A stretch of 64,000 bases of DNA from Povalibacter uvarum. Lineage in GTDB: Bacteria; Pseudomonadota; Gammaproteobacteria; Steroidobacterales; Steroidobacteraceae. The notes under the pieces are model-generated. The model was not told the DNA's origin. It did not search any database and was given only the letters and a program-made list of their open reading frames with translations. Of the stretch, positions 24,580 through 33,302 are shown in pieces. The DNA is taken from positions 806,001-870,000 of the forward strand of contig NZ_JACHHZ010000001.1 in NCBI RefSeq assembly GCF_014202975.1. The letters are read 5' to 3'. Position 1 is the stretch's first letter, and every line of letters begins with the position of its first letter. The position numbers were made by a program, and so were the translations under genes.

Positions 24580-25286
24580 TCACGGCCAGCTGGGATCCGC
24601 CATGCTGGCCGCCAGGGCATCACGCAGCCGCTCCTGCGCGTCGCCGAGCTCACGATAGTGCTTCGTGCCCCAGACCTGCTCGATGGCTGAGTTGAGCGAT
24701 CGCCAATCCTCTTTGCGAGCAATCTGCTCGAGTCGCTGACGCAAAGGGTGCCGATCTGGCATAGCGTGAATATCTGCTGGATCCGCCCCTGTCGGCCTTC
24801 CAGCGCGACGAGCATCTCCACGGTCGGTCGGGCTTCGCGATCCTCTCGCGGTCCCCGACCCTTGAGACAGTCCTCGTAGATGTCGATCAGCGCCTCGGCT
24901 TCGAACGGAAGGGGTCGCGACGCGCCCGCGCGCTCGGCTGACCGTCCACGTTCGAAGGAATCACCGAACGTACAGCCCCTGAGCGGTTGGACGCTGGCTA
25001 GGAAGGCCCGCACGAAGTTCGCGTTATCGGCGGCGATGCCGTCCTCGATCGTCTTGAGTTTGCTGCGAGGGTGCTTGCCTTCACCGCCGGCGGGTGTCTT
25101 TCACACATTGGACACCACCCGATAGCGACGGCGAACTAGGAGGGCGCCGATCGCCATGATGGCGAGCAGCAAGAAGGTCAGGACGCCGCGGTCCTGGGAA
25201 TCGTCGACTGGATAGGGCATGGTCATCTCCGCTTGTGGGCTGAAAAATGCAACAGCGCCAAGCGCAGACGGGATGATGGTCGGCAT
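24580..25286 (-). pseudogene. Decayed gene for a small single-pass membrane protein
   Basis: From the ATG at 25286 the frame encodes a hydrophobic start, then LTFLLLAIMAIGALLV followed by RRRYR (a membrane segment with a positive inner flank) and meets TGA at 25101-25103. The same frame continues without a start as KTPAGGEGKHPRSKLKTIEDGIAADNANF and on to DREARPTVEMLVALEG, and near 24765 the coding signal moves to another frame (MPDRHPLRQRLEQIARKEDW...DPSWP, ending at 24580). High third-position GC continues through all three parts. One stop and one frameshift thus break what was probably a gene of about 235 codons. Family not recognised. The first 61 codons could still make a small membrane peptide. 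Confidence 0.5.
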
Positions 25287-25335
25287 GATGGGTAGCCCGC
25301 CGAAGCGGGCGTAACCAACTGATCTACAAGGGAAG

Positions 25336-25689
25336 TGGTGGAGGCGGCGGGAATCGAACCCGCGTCCGTAAGCACTACGCTACAAGATCTACATGCTTAG
25401 CCCATTCTTTAGTTCTCACCATGCGCTACCCGAAGGGCAGGGAAGACGCACAGCCAGCTTCAGTGTCGTTTAGCGATACAGCCTGGAGCACACTGGATCG
25501 CGAGCTTGTGAGCGCGTCCCCCGATTCTGGATGCACAAGCACATACCAGGCGAGGGTTAGGCGGGATTAAGCCGCCAGAGCGTAGTTGTCTTCGTTTGCA
25601 ACTATAAAGTTTGTAAGCAGTTTTACGAGTTACTTACAACTCGGCATGCACCTGGAGTTTCGCCACCCACGTCGAAGCCGGTCGCCCCC
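25336..25689 (-). ncRNA. ssrA: tmRNA
   Basis: The 354-base minus-strand gene starts GGGGGCGACC and ends with CGCCTCC-ACCA; the first seven bases pair with the bases before ACCA (one G-T pair), forming the tRNA-like acceptor. The T arm GCGGG-TTCGATT-CCCGC is intact. The tag reading frame (25567-25599) encodes ANEDNYALAA and then TAA, a typical proteobacterial tag with the AA end recognised by ClpXP. With SmpB, encoded 2.4 kb away, it rescues stalled ribosomes. Confidence 0.97.
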
Positions 25690-25701
25690 AAGAGCAAGGG
25701 T

Positions 25702-25729
25702 AGTGTAGGGGCGGAACGCTCAAACGCAA
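25702..25729 (-). promoter_or_regulatory. ssrA promoter
   Basis: TTGCGT (minus strand, 25724-25729) and TACACT (25702-25707) are 16 bases apart; the transcript would start a few bases before the mature tmRNA 5' end at 25689. Confidence 0.6.
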
Positions 25730-25750
25730 GGGCGGAAAGCGCAGAAGTTT

Positions 25751-25824
25751 TCCACGGGGGACACGGGGAGCCGGGGGCAGATACATGCAGGCTTGACCCC
25801 CGTGATCCCCGTGCCCCCCGTGGA
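25751..25824. repeat. Inverted repeat made of 9-base tandem units
   Basis: The left arm (25751-25778) is a run of CCACGGGGG/ACACGGGGA-type nonamers and the right arm (25797-25824) is its imperfect reverse complement (CCCCCGTGA, TCCCCGTGC, CCCCCGTGG). The pair folds into a hairpin of about 25 pairs. It lies between the dehydrogenase stop and the ssrA promoter and could end transcription from the dehydrogenase gene. Confidence 0.7.
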
Positions 25825-25871
25825 GATCTTCTTCTTCCGCGCTCGCTTCGCCGACCGCATGAAGCAGTCAG

Positions 25872-27995
25872 TTACTTCGCCGAGGCGAAATCCTGATTCG
25901 CCTTCCAGATGACGTATTGCCGCGCGGCGTCTGCATCGGCTTCGCTCAGGACAGGTGCGAAGCTGACCATGCCACGATCTTTGCGCGCGCCGTTGATCAC
26001 GACTTCCTTCCACGCCGCTGCGTCGCGATTGATTGCAGACCAGCGCAGGTCGGGCAGCACGCCGCCGCCGACGGCGGAGTCGCCGTGACAGACGGAGCAA
26101 TGCGTGTGATACACCGCAATGCCGTGCTCGATGAGTTTCTTGTCCTTCGATGCTTCGGGTGGCTGCACGGGAGCGGCGGCGGCAACCGGTTCCGGCAGTT
26201 GTCCGGTCGCGCCCAATTTGAAAGCAAGGACACGGCTGCGATTGATCGCGGGCCCGCCTTTGCGCGATGCGTCTCCGCCCGAGATGGCGTATGTGCCGCC
26301 CCAGCCGGCGACAACGACGACGTATTGTTCATCGCCGATCGCGTATGTCGCGGGAGCCGCGACGATTCCGGTTTGCGCCGGGAAGGACCACAGCTTCGTG
26401 CCGTCTGCCGCGTTGTACGCGACGAACTCTCCGCCGACGTTGCCCTGGAAGACGAGATTGCCCGCGGTCGACAGGATGCCGCCGTTCCATGCGCCTGGAT
26501 GTTCGACGGTCCATCGCGCTTCCTGTTTCACGGGATCCCATGCCTTCAAGTAGCCGCGAACCGTGCTGAGTGCCGCGGCTTTCACCTGCGGATCATCCGG
26601 CATACGAACTGCCACTTTGTCGATGCCGATGTTGAATCCCATCGACTCGGGCTTGTACTTGCTGTCGTGCATGTACACGAACCCCACGTCCTGCGCGGGA
26701 ATGTAGACGAGCCCTGTCTGCGGGCTGTACGACATCGGGTGCCAGTTGTGCGCGCCATACGGCCCGGGCATCGCGATGAACGGCATCTTGTGATCAGTGA
26801 ATCGCGCTTCCTTCGTTTCGACCGGACGGCCTGTCTTCATGTCGATCTCGGTCGCCCAGTTCACCTGCACGAAAGGCTTCGCCGAGAGGAGGGCCCCGTT
26901 GGTGCGATCGATCACGTAGAAGAATCCGTTCTTCGGTGCCTGCATCAGCACCTTGCGCGGCTGACCTTCGAGCTCGATGTCCGCGAGGATGATGTGCTGG
27001 GTTGCGGTGAAGTCCCACGTTTCGCCCGGCGTCGACTGATAGTGCCAGGCGTATTCGCCGGTCTCGGGTTTGATCGCAACGATCGAGCTGAGATACAGGT
27101 TGTCGCCGCCGCCGGGGCTTCGATACTGCTGATTCCAGGGCGAGCCGTTGCCGACGCCGATATAAAGGAGATCGAGGTCGGGGTCGTAGGCCATCGAATC
27201 CCACACCGTGCCGCCGCCGCCGAGCTTCCACCATTCGCCGTTCCAGGTCTTGGCTGCCTTTTCCAGGTGAGCGCCTTCGAATGGTTTCGACGGGTCGCCC
27301 GGTACTGTGTAGAAGCGCCACAGCAATTTGCCGTCCGCGGGATCGTAAGCAGAGACGTAGCCGCGTACACCGAGCTCAGCGCCGCCGTTGCCGATGATCA
27401 CCCTGTCTTTGACGATGCGCGGAGCGCCCGTGATCGTGTACGGCTGCGATTGATCAACGGTGACGACTGACCACACTTCCTTGCCGGTCGCCGCATCGAG
27501 AGCGATGAGGCGGCCGTCGAGTGCGCCGAGATACAGTCGGCCTTTGTGAGCCGCGACACCGCGATTCACAGTGTCGCAGCACGCTTTGACGCCGAATTCT
27601 CCCGGGACTCTCGGATCGTATTGCCACAGAAGTTTGCCGGTCGCGGCATCGATGGCCTGCACCTTGCTCCAGGCGCTCGTGGAGTACATGACGCCATCGA
27701 TGATCAGCGGCGTTGCTTCCTGGCCGCGATGCGTGTCGAGGTCGAGCGACCACGCGAGACCGAGTTGCTTCACGGTCCCGGCGTTGATCCTGTCGAGCGG
27801 CGAGAAGCGCTGTTCGGAGTAAGTGCGTCCGTGGGTCAGCCAGTTCGCGGGATCGTTGTCCGCCTGGATGATTCGGACTGCATCCACTTTGGCGGCGGAT
27901 GGAGGCGCCGCGGCTTCGGTGGTTTCCGGTGCTTTGTTCTGACACGCGGAGCAGACAACTACGGCCAGCAGGCTGGCAAGCGCTCTCTTCGTCAC
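25872..27995 (-). CDS. PQQ-dependent quinohaemoprotein alcohol dehydrogenase
   Basis: The 707-residue periplasmic enzyme has a signal peptide (about 1-18), an eight-bladed PQQ-binding propeller and a C-terminal cytochrome c domain. Visible hallmarks are the adjacent Cys139-Cys140 disulphide (GVKACCD), the GNGSPWN calcium/PQQ region, the catalytic Asp in GETWDFTATQ, and one haem site CSVCH (Cys633, Cys636, His637). Fused haem places it among type II quinohaemoprotein dehydrogenases, which oxidise alcohols or related substrates and pass electrons to a periplasmic acceptor. The exact substrate is unknown. GTG at 27995 is used because GGGGGA precedes it by five bases. A Cys after the signal (CSAC) is a poor lipobox. 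Confidence 0.9.
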   Translation of the reverse strand: MTKRALASLLAVVVCSACQNKAPETTEAAAPPSAAKVDAVRIIQADNDPANWLTHGRTYSEQRFSPLDRINAGTVKQLGLAWSLDLDTHRGQEATPLIIDGVMYSTSAWSKVQAIDAATGKLLWQYDPRVPGEFGVKACCDTVNRGVAAHKGRLYLGALDGRLIALDAATGKEVWSVVTVDQSQPYTITGAPRIVKDRVIIGNGGAELGVRGYVSAYDPADGKLLWRFYTVPGDPSKPFEGAHLEKAAKTWNGEWWKLGGGGTVWDSMAYDPDLDLLYIGVGNGSPWNQQYRSPGGGDNLYLSSIVAIKPETGEYAWHYQSTPGETWDFTATQHIILADIELEGQPRKVLMQAPKNGFFYVIDRTNGALLSAKPFVQVNWATEIDMKTGRPVETKEARFTDHKMPFIAMPGPYGAHNWHPMSYSPQTGLVYIPAQDVGFVYMHDSKYKPESMGFNIGIDKVAVRMPDDPQVKAAALSTVRGYLKAWDPVKQEARWTVEHPGAWNGGILSTAGNLVFQGNVGGEFVAYNAADGTKLWSFPAQTGIVAAPATYAIGDEQYVVVVAGWGGTYAISGGDASRKGGPAINRSRVLAFKLGATGQLPEPVAAAAPVQPPEASKDKKLIEHGIAVYHTHCSVCHGDSAVGGGVLPDLRWSAINRDAAAWKEVVINGARKDRGMVSFAPVLSEADADAARQYVIWKANQDFASAK

Positions 27996-28100
27996 GACGG
28001 TCCCCCGATGTGGGCTTGGACCGTGCCGGCCCGTACCCGTTTTTCTAGTCGGGGTCACGATACCGCCGGCAGGGGACTCCGGCAACGGGGGAGAATGGAA

Positions 28101-28589
28101 TCAGCGCGAGTGCTTCATCAGCCGCGACTTCTCGCGCTGCCAGTCACGCTCGCGAGAGGTGTCGCGCTTGTCGTGTTCCTTCTTGCCCTTGGCGAGTCCG
28201 AGACGCAGCTTGACCTTGCCGTTCTTCCAATACAGCTCGAGCGGAATCAGCGTGTAGCCGCGACGCTCGACCGCACCGATCAGGCGGCTGAGTTCGGCGC
28301 GATTGAGCAGGAGCTTGCGAGTACGGATCGGATCCGGGATCACGTGAGTGGACGCGGTCGGCAGTGCCGATATGTGCGCCCCGAACATGAACGCCTCGCC
28401 ATCCTTCAGGAAGACGTAGGCTTCCTTGATCTGCGCCCGGCCGGCACGCAGGCTCTTGACCTCCCATCCCATCAGCGACAGGCCGGCTTCATACGTCTCT
28501 TCGATGAAGTAGTCGTATCGCGCACGGCGATTGTCCGCGATGAGCGGATTGTCGTCCGATTTGGCCTTTTTGCCTTGCTTCGCGTTCAT
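28101..28589 (-). CDS. smpB: SsrA-binding protein SmpB
   Basis: The 162-residue protein shows the SmpB core: [40 protein letters not shown] and [32 protein letters not shown], then the basic tail [11 protein letters not shown] that enters the ribosomal mRNA channel. It brings tmRNA to stalled ribosomes; ssrA lies on the same strand downstream with only the dehydrogenase between. The ATG at 28589 gives the usual family length; an upstream in-frame ATG at 28625 would add 12 residues. Confidence 0.96.
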   Translation of the reverse strand: MNAKQGKKAKSDDNPLIADNRRARYDYFIEETYEAGLSLMGWEVKSLRAGRAQIKEAYVFLKDGEAFMFGAHISALPTASTHVIPDPIRTRKLLLNRAELSRLIGAVERRGYTLIPLELYWKNGKVKLRLGLAKGKKEHDKRDTSRERDWQREKSRLMKHSR

Positions 28590-28707
28590 AGGGGTCGCGG
28601 ATTGTAGCCGCACGGGCGCACTCATGACGAAAATAGTGCCCGCAAAGGAGTGCCAGTGCGGCAGCGGCAAAGTACGATCGCGCCGTCATCCGCCATTGTC
28701 AGCTTCC

Positions 28708-29151
28708 ATGCGTCACGTCGAGCGCAGCGCGCTGGTTCCTTACACACCCGCCCAGATGTTCGCGCTCGTCTCGGACATCGAGCGGTATCCGGATTTCGTG
28801 CCCTGGGTTTCCGCGGCCCGGTTGATCGAACGCACGGACAAAGAAGTCATCGGCGAGCTCGAGATGGAGCGGTCGGGGCTCAAAGAGAAGTTCACGACGC
28901 GCAACATCCTGAGTCCCCCGGACAGCATGGAGCTGCGGCTCGTGAACGGTCCGTTCAAATTGCTCGAGGGTCGCTGGAGTTTCGAGCCGATCGGGGAGCG
29001 GGGTACGCGCATCGGCCTGTCGATCCGGTTCGAGTTCGCCAATCCGATGCTCTCCCTGATGTTGTCGAAGACGTTCGAAAAGAGCTGCGCGCAGCTGGTT
29101 GATTCGTTCGTCGCGCGTGCCCGTGCCGTCTATGGAACCAGCAACGCCTGA
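28708..29151 (+). CDS. ratA: RatA / COQ10-like START-domain protein
   Basis: The 147-residue protein belongs to the polyketide cyclase/START family (YPDFVPWVSAARL, FANPMLSLMLSKTFEKSCAQLVDSFVARA). In E. coli the homologue RatA (YfjG) was reported to hinder 70S ribosome association, while mitochondrial and other homologues bind ubiquinone; which role applies is not settled by sequence. Divergent from smpB and overlapping ratB by 20 bases, the conserved smpB-ratA-ratB-bamE arrangement. The ATG at 28708 removes a long non-conserved upstream extension. Confidence 0.9.
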   Translation: MRHVERSALVPYTPAQMFALVSDIERYPDFVPWVSAARLIERTDKEVIGELEMERSGLKEKFTTRNILSPPDSMELRLVNGPFKLLEGRWSFEPIGERGTRIGLSIRFEFANPMLSLMLSKTFEKSCAQLVDSFVARARAVYGTSNA

Positions 29152-29437
29152 TCAGATTTCCGTGCGTGTCGTGTACGCGTTGCCCGAGCGGCAATCGATC
29201 GTCACGGTTCGAATCGCGGAGGGGAGCAGCGTGATCGACGCTGTGCGGAAATCGGGCTTGCTGGAGCGATATCCCGACGCGGCGCGAGTGCCGCTCAATG
29301 TTGCGATCTTCGGGCGGGTCGTCGCGGTGGAGGAGCGATTGCGCGATGGCGATCGGGTCGAGATCCTGCGGCCGCTGATCGTCGATCCCAAGCAGGCGCG
29401 CCGACAGGCAGCGGCGCGCACGAAGCCGAAGTCCTAG
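29132..29437 (+). CDS. ratB: RnfH family (RatB) ubiquitin-like-fold protein
   Basis: The 101-residue protein matches UPF0125/RnfH: VRVVYALPERQSIVTVRIAEGSSVIDAVRKSGLL, VPLNVAIFGR and the LRDGDRVEILRPLIVDPKQARRQAA end, which is the family signature. The start at 29132 lies inside the ratA end (20-base overlap), implying coupled translation. Function unknown; the name RatB reflects only its position beside RatA. Its last four bases overlap the convergent bamE gene. Confidence 0.9.
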   Translation: MEPATPDQISVRVVYALPERQSIVTVRIAEGSSVIDAVRKSGLLERYPDAARVPLNVAIFGRVVAVEERLRDGDRVEILRPLIVDPKQARRQAAARTKPKS

Positions 29438-29802
29438 CTCGCCTTCTCCGCGGTCTGAGCTGTCGCCGCGCCATCCTTTTCCGAGGCTTTGTCGGAGCGA
29501 TCCACCCGCACGACCTTGTCTTCCTCGAAGTAGACCGTGAACTGGCGATGGATGGGGTCGGCCAGCCGGCCTCTCTTCAGGTAATAGATATAGTCCCAGC
29601 GCTGCGTCTCGAAGGGGTCCGCGACCATCGGCGTTCCGAGCAGGGCACGGACCTGAACGCGAGTCATTCCGACCGCAACGCGATCGACGTCCTTCGGTTC
29701 GAGGAAGTTGCCCTGCTGGATGTCGATGCGGTGCACGCATCCCGCGCCGCCAATCAGTGCGGTCGTCAGCAATGCGGCAACGATCAGCTTGCGTGCGGTC
29801 AT
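29434..29802 (-). CDS. bamE: Outer membrane assembly lipoprotein BamE
   Basis: The 122-residue precursor has a lipobox (LIGGAGC, Cys22) and the SmpA/OmlA domain: VHRIDIQQGNFLEPKDVDRVAVGMTRVQVRALLGTPMVADPF and RWDYIYYLKRG, the region that contacts BamD and phosphatidylglycerol. The C-terminal 30 residues are a charged Ala/Lys/Glu tail. BamE is part of the BAM complex that folds outer-membrane beta barrels. It is divergent from fur, a common arrangement in this group. Confidence 0.95.
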   Translation of the reverse strand: MTARKLIVAALLTTALIGGAGCVHRIDIQQGNFLEPKDVDRVAVGMTRVQVRALLGTPMVADPFETQRWDYIYYLKRGRLADPIHRQFTVYFEEDKVVRVDRSDKASEKDGAATAQTAEKAS

Positions 29803-30010
29803 TCGATCAACCTCGAACTCGATCGCCGCCTGCGCCATTTTCGGGGTGGAGCAGCTGCGGCGGGTGCGTGATAATGCGGCCGGCATGATACTCAAAAGCG
29901 CGTTGGCGCGCTGCTGCCGGCCGTTTGCGGTGTAGCCCCAGACGCCGCCTCACATGCAATTTGCGGCGTTGCCTTAGGGCAAAGACACGGGAATCGAGAG
30001 GATCAGACAC

Positions 30011-30451
30011 GTGGAAAGCAACGATCTGCGCCGGGCCGGACTCAAAGTCACCCTGCCGCGCATCAAGATTCTGGAGATTCTCGGCACGGCGCAGCCGCGC
30101 CACATGAGTGCTGAAGATATCTACAAGCATCTCCTCGAATCCCACGAAGACATCGGCCTCGCCACCGTCTATCGCGTGCTGACCCAGTTCGAGGCGGCGG
30201 GCCTCGTGACCCGGCACCATTTCGAAGGCACGACGGCTGTCTTCGAGCTGAACGAGGGCGAGCATCACGATCACATCGTCTGTCTGGACTGCGGCCGCGT
30301 CGAAGAGTTCATGGACGCGGGCATCGAGGCGCGTCAGAAAGAGATCGCGGGCAAGTTCGGCTACCAGCTCGTGGATCACTCCATGATCCTGTACGGACGC
30401 TGCAAGCGGCCGGGCTGTCCGTCCCACGACAACCCCCGCACGAAGTCTTGA
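30011..30451 (+). CDS. fur: Ferric uptake regulator Fur
   Basis: The 146-residue protein has the Fur winged helix (LKVTLPRIKILEIL, AEDIYKHLLE, IGLATVYRVLTQFEAAGLV), the metal-sensing EHHDHIVCLDCG region (Cys91, Cys94 structural zinc) and a second pair in CKRPGC (Cys131, Cys136). With Fe(II) it represses iron-uptake genes. The GTG start at 30011 is supported by GAGAGGA nine bases upstream. It is divergent from bamE and convergent with recN; a hairpin covers both stop codons. Confidence 0.96.
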   Translation: MESNDLRRAGLKVTLPRIKILEILGTAQPRHMSAEDIYKHLLESHEDIGLATVYRVLTQFEAAGLVTRHHFEGTTAVFELNEGEHHDHIVCLDCGRVEEFMDAGIEARQKEIAGKFGYQLVDHSMILYGRCKRPGCPSHDNPRTKS

Positions 30452-30467
30452 TCAGTTGGCCTGATCA
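30449..30467. terminator. Symmetrical hairpin over the fur and recN stop codons
   Basis: TGATCAG-TTGGC-CTGATCA: the left arm contains the fur TGA (30449-30451) and the right arm the recN TGA on the other strand (30465-30467). The rightward side continues to ATTTTCG, so it may act as a weak two-way terminator. Confidence 0.5.
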
Positions 30468-32177
30468 GCGGGATTTTCGTTTCGCGCGTCCGGCCGGACG
30501 GGCCGGCGTTGCGGTGACCTGAAGCATTTCCGCTGCGTGCGCCCGGGCCCGGTCGGTGATGTCGACACCGCCCAGCATGCGTGCGATTTCTTCCACGCGC
30601 TCGCTCATCGTCAGCGGATGCAGCGACGTTCGCGTCGTCTTGCCGTCCGTCAGTTTGCTGACACGCACATGGCCATGTGCCTGGCTCGCGACCTGCGGCA
30701 GATGCGTCACGCAAAGCACCTGCGTGCGATCTCCCAGAGTCCGCAGCTGTCGTCCGACGATCTCGGCCACACCGCCACCAACACCGGCGTCGACTTCGTC
30801 GAAGACCAGGCAGGGCAGGGTTTCGGTTTGCGCGGCAGCAACCTGAATCGCCAGGCTGATACGCGAGAGCTCACCGCCTGAGGCGACCTTCGCCAACGGT
30901 CGCGGCGGCTGACCGGGGTTGGCGCTGACTAAGAATTCGATGTCGTCGGCGCCGTACTGCGTTGCGTCTTCCGGCGCGAGCGCCGTGATCTGCACCTGGA
31001 ATTTTCCGCCCGGCATGCCGAGGGTCTGCATCAACGCACTGACACGTTCGCTCAAGTCTTTCGCGGCGGCCTTGCGTGCGGTGCTCAGTTTCGTGCAGGC
31101 GCTTTGAAAGCGCCTGGCGGCTTCCTTCAATCGCGCTTCGATGCTCTCGAGCGACGCCTCCAGCTTCTCCAGGCGCTCGAGCTCTTCGGTGAGCTCCGCT
31201 TGCGTCGCAATGAGCGCCGCCGGTTCGACTCGATGCTTGCGTGCCAGGGTTTCGATCGCCGCCAGTCGCTGCTCGACCCATTCCTGCCGACCGGGGTCCG
31301 CGTCGAGGCTGGATTCGTACCGTTCGACGGACTCGACGCCTTCACGCAGCGCAATCAGCGATTCGTCGATGAGTCGCGCAATGGGGGTGAACTGCGGGTC
31401 CAGATCGCCCAGTGTTCGTGCAATGGTCAGTGCACGCGAGACGGACTGCTCGGCACTGACGTCTTCCGTTTCGCGCAGCAACTGAACGATGTTGCGGGCG
31501 CCTTCCGCGAGCTTGCCGCGTTGGGAAAGCCGCACGCTTTCAGCAGCGAGCTCATCGATCTCGCCGGCCTTGAGATCGAGCGCGTTCAGCTCGGTCAGGT
31601 GGTATCGCAGCATTTCCAGGCGCGCATCGCGATCCTTGGCGGACGCAGCGGCTTCGTCGCGTTCCTGGCGCAGCGAATTCATCGTGCGCCACTGTTCGGT
31701 GACGGCGCGCACCAGCGGATCGTAGTCGCCATTCCGATCGAGCAGGTCGCGCTGCGCAGCGCGGCGCATGAGCGACTGGTATTCCATCTGGCCATGAACG
31801 TCGAGCAGCGTTTCGCCGAGCTGCCGCAGTGATTGAACCGACATCGATTGTCCGTTCACGTAGCCGCGCGAACGACCATCGCTGCCGACGACACGCCTCA
31901 GGACACATTCGCCGTCGTGCTCGATCGCTTGTTCGTTGAGCCAATCGAGGGCCGCGCTGTTGCCTTCCACGCCGAATGTCGCGGAAACCTCCGCGCGTTC
32001 GGTTCCATGCCGGACGACTTCAGCGCCGGCGCGGCCGCCGGCCGCGACGAGCAGTGCGTCGACGAGAATGGACTTGCCGGCGCCGGTTTCGCCGGTGAGG
32101 ACGGTCAGGCCATTACCCAGTTCCAGTTCGACAGCATCGATGATCGCGAAATCGCGTATCTGTATATGAGTGAGCAC
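30465..32177 (-). CDS. recN: DNA repair protein RecN
   Basis: The 570-residue SMC-like ATPase has Walker A GETGAGKS (about 29-36), long coiled-coil arms in the middle third, and the C-terminal ATPase half with LSRISLAIQVAA and the Walker B region LVFDEVDAGVGGGVAE. RecN holds DNA ends in RecA-mediated double-strand break repair. It follows nadK by 12 bases and is probably cotranscribed with it. In E. coli recN is strongly SOS-induced; I saw no CTGT-N8-ACAG box in front of nadK-recN, so its control here may differ. Confidence 0.96.
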   Translation of the reverse strand: MLTHIQIRDFAIIDAVELELGNGLTVLTGETGAGKSILVDALLVAAGGRAGAEVVRHGTERAEVSATFGVEGNSAALDWLNEQAIEHDGECVLRRVVGSDGRSRGYVNGQSMSVQSLRQLGETLLDVHGQMEYQSLMRRAAQRDLLDRNGDYDPLVRAVTEQWRTMNSLRQERDEAAASAKDRDARLEMLRYHLTELNALDLKAGEIDELAAESVRLSQRGKLAEGARNIVQLLRETEDVSAEQSVSRALTIARTLGDLDPQFTPIARLIDESLIALREGVESVERYESSLDADPGRQEWVEQRLAAIETLARKHRVEPAALIATQAELTEELERLEKLEASLESIEARLKEAARRFQSACTKLSTARKAAAKDLSERVSALMQTLGMPGGKFQVQITALAPEDATQYGADDIEFLVSANPGQPPRPLAKVASGGELSRISLAIQVAAAQTETLPCLVFDEVDAGVGGGVAEIVGRQLRTLGDRTQVLCVTHLPQVASQAHGHVRVSKLTDGKTTRTSLHPLTMSERVEEIARMLGGVDITDRARAHAAEMLQVTATPARPAGRAKRKSR

Positions 32178-32189
32178 GCAGCGTTCCTG

Positions 32190-33101
32190 TCAGTCCGTGG
32201 CACTGCCCGGCATCATGCGATCGCCCCGGCCCCAGCGAAGCTTGGAGCGGAGGATTCTGTAGTAGTCGTGATCGGGCGGATGCAGGAGCGTGACATTCGA
32301 GCTGGCGCGTGTCACCACGAGGCGATCGCCCACGAGCAGTTCGCCGAGCGAGACGCCGTCGCAGATCACCTGGGCATTCGCATCGGGCCGCTCGACGAGT
32401 CGCACTTCGATCGACGAGGAACTGCGGATCACGATCGGCCGGTCTGACAGCGTATGTGGACAGATCGGCGCGAGAACGACGGCGTCGAGTTCCGGGTACA
32501 GGATCGGGCCGCCGCAGGAAAGTGCGTAAGCGGTCGATCCGGTCGCGGTTGCGATGACGAGGCCGTCGCCGCCGTGACTGTTGACATACCGGCCGTCGAT
32601 CCAGGTTTCGAAATCGAGCATTCGCCCGGTCTGCCATTTCTGGACGACGACATCGTTCAGTGCCTGGCTTTCGGCTACTTCAGTTCCGCGGATCAGCTTC
32701 GCTTGCAGCATCGCGCGGTTGTCCTTCACGTAACGCCCTTCGAGGACGTCGTCGAGCCGCTCGCGAATGTCCGCCGGGCTGATGTCCGCAAGGAAGCCGA
32801 GGCGACCGCGGTTCACACCCAGCACCGGAATGCCGTAAGGCGCAGCGAGCCGGGCAGCATTCAGCATCGTGCCATCGCCGCCGACCGCGACGATCAGCTC
32901 GACTTCGCTGCCGAGGGTCTGTTCCGGATGGCGCTCGATCGGCAGGGATCCGAAATCGACTTCGGTGTCCGAACCGAGCAGGACGCGTCGCTTGCGGCTG
33001 TGCAGATGAGCCGCAAGGATCAGGATCGATTCGCTCACCCGCGCATCCTGATGATTGCCGACGAGAGCGATGGATTTGAATTGCTGCGGAGCGGGTGACA
33101 T
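32190..33101 (-). CDS. nadK: NAD kinase
   Basis: The 303-residue enzyme makes NADP from NAD using ATP. It shows the GGDGTML motif (74-80), the GRLGFLADI segment, LNDVVVQK, and GDGLVIATATGSTAYALSCGGPI, all diagnostic for NadK. The start is the ATG at 33101 with AAAGGAG seven bases upstream. It is divergent from hrcA and heads a likely nadK-recN operon. Confidence 0.95.
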   Translation of the reverse strand: MSPAPQQFKSIALVGNHQDARVSESILILAAHLHSRKRRVLLGSDTEVDFGSLPIERHPEQTLGSEVELIVAVGGDGTMLNAARLAAPYGIPVLGVNRGRLGFLADISPADIRERLDDVLEGRYVKDNRAMLQAKLIRGTEVAESQALNDVVVQKWQTGRMLDFETWIDGRYVNSHGGDGLVIATATGSTAYALSCGGPILYPELDAVVLAPICPHTLSDRPIVIRSSSSIEVRLVERPDANAQVICDGVSLGELLVGDRLVVTRASSNVTLLHPPDHDYYRILRSKLRWGRGDRMMPGSATD

Positions 33102-33187
33102 GGCGCTCCTTTTAGCATGCGGCAGTAACCGCCGTGCACTCACAATGTGGGCCAGAAGAGGACGTGGCAAGGTGGGAGCGACGTCGC

Positions 33188-33215
33188 TTGACACGGCGAC
33201 CGGCCGTGCTAGTTT
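33188..33215 (+). promoter_or_regulatory. Sigma70 promoter of hrcA
   Basis: TTGACA (33188-33193) and TAGTTT (33210-33215) with 16 bases between. About 80 bases downstream, just before the hrcA start, is a direct repeat of GTGCTTCGA (33276-33284 and 33287-33295). The standard CIRCE inverted repeat was not found. Confidence 0.55.
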
Positions 33216-33302
33216 CGCCGCGCATCCCGCGAATGGATGCAAAAAACCTTCTGTCACATGGGTTTGACGGTTCCGGTGCTTCGAGAGTGCTTCGATAGAT
33301 AG

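Noticed and set aside
24492-25013. Complete 173-codon gene on the minus strand
   Set aside because: Coding composition switches frame near 24765, and the last third of this frame is Arg/Ser-rich shadow sequence; interpreted as part of a decayed gene.
25101-25103. In-frame TGA as a selenocysteine codon
   Set aside because: A frameshift further on, no SECIS-like hairpin recognised and no selenium genes in the window make gene decay the simpler explanation.
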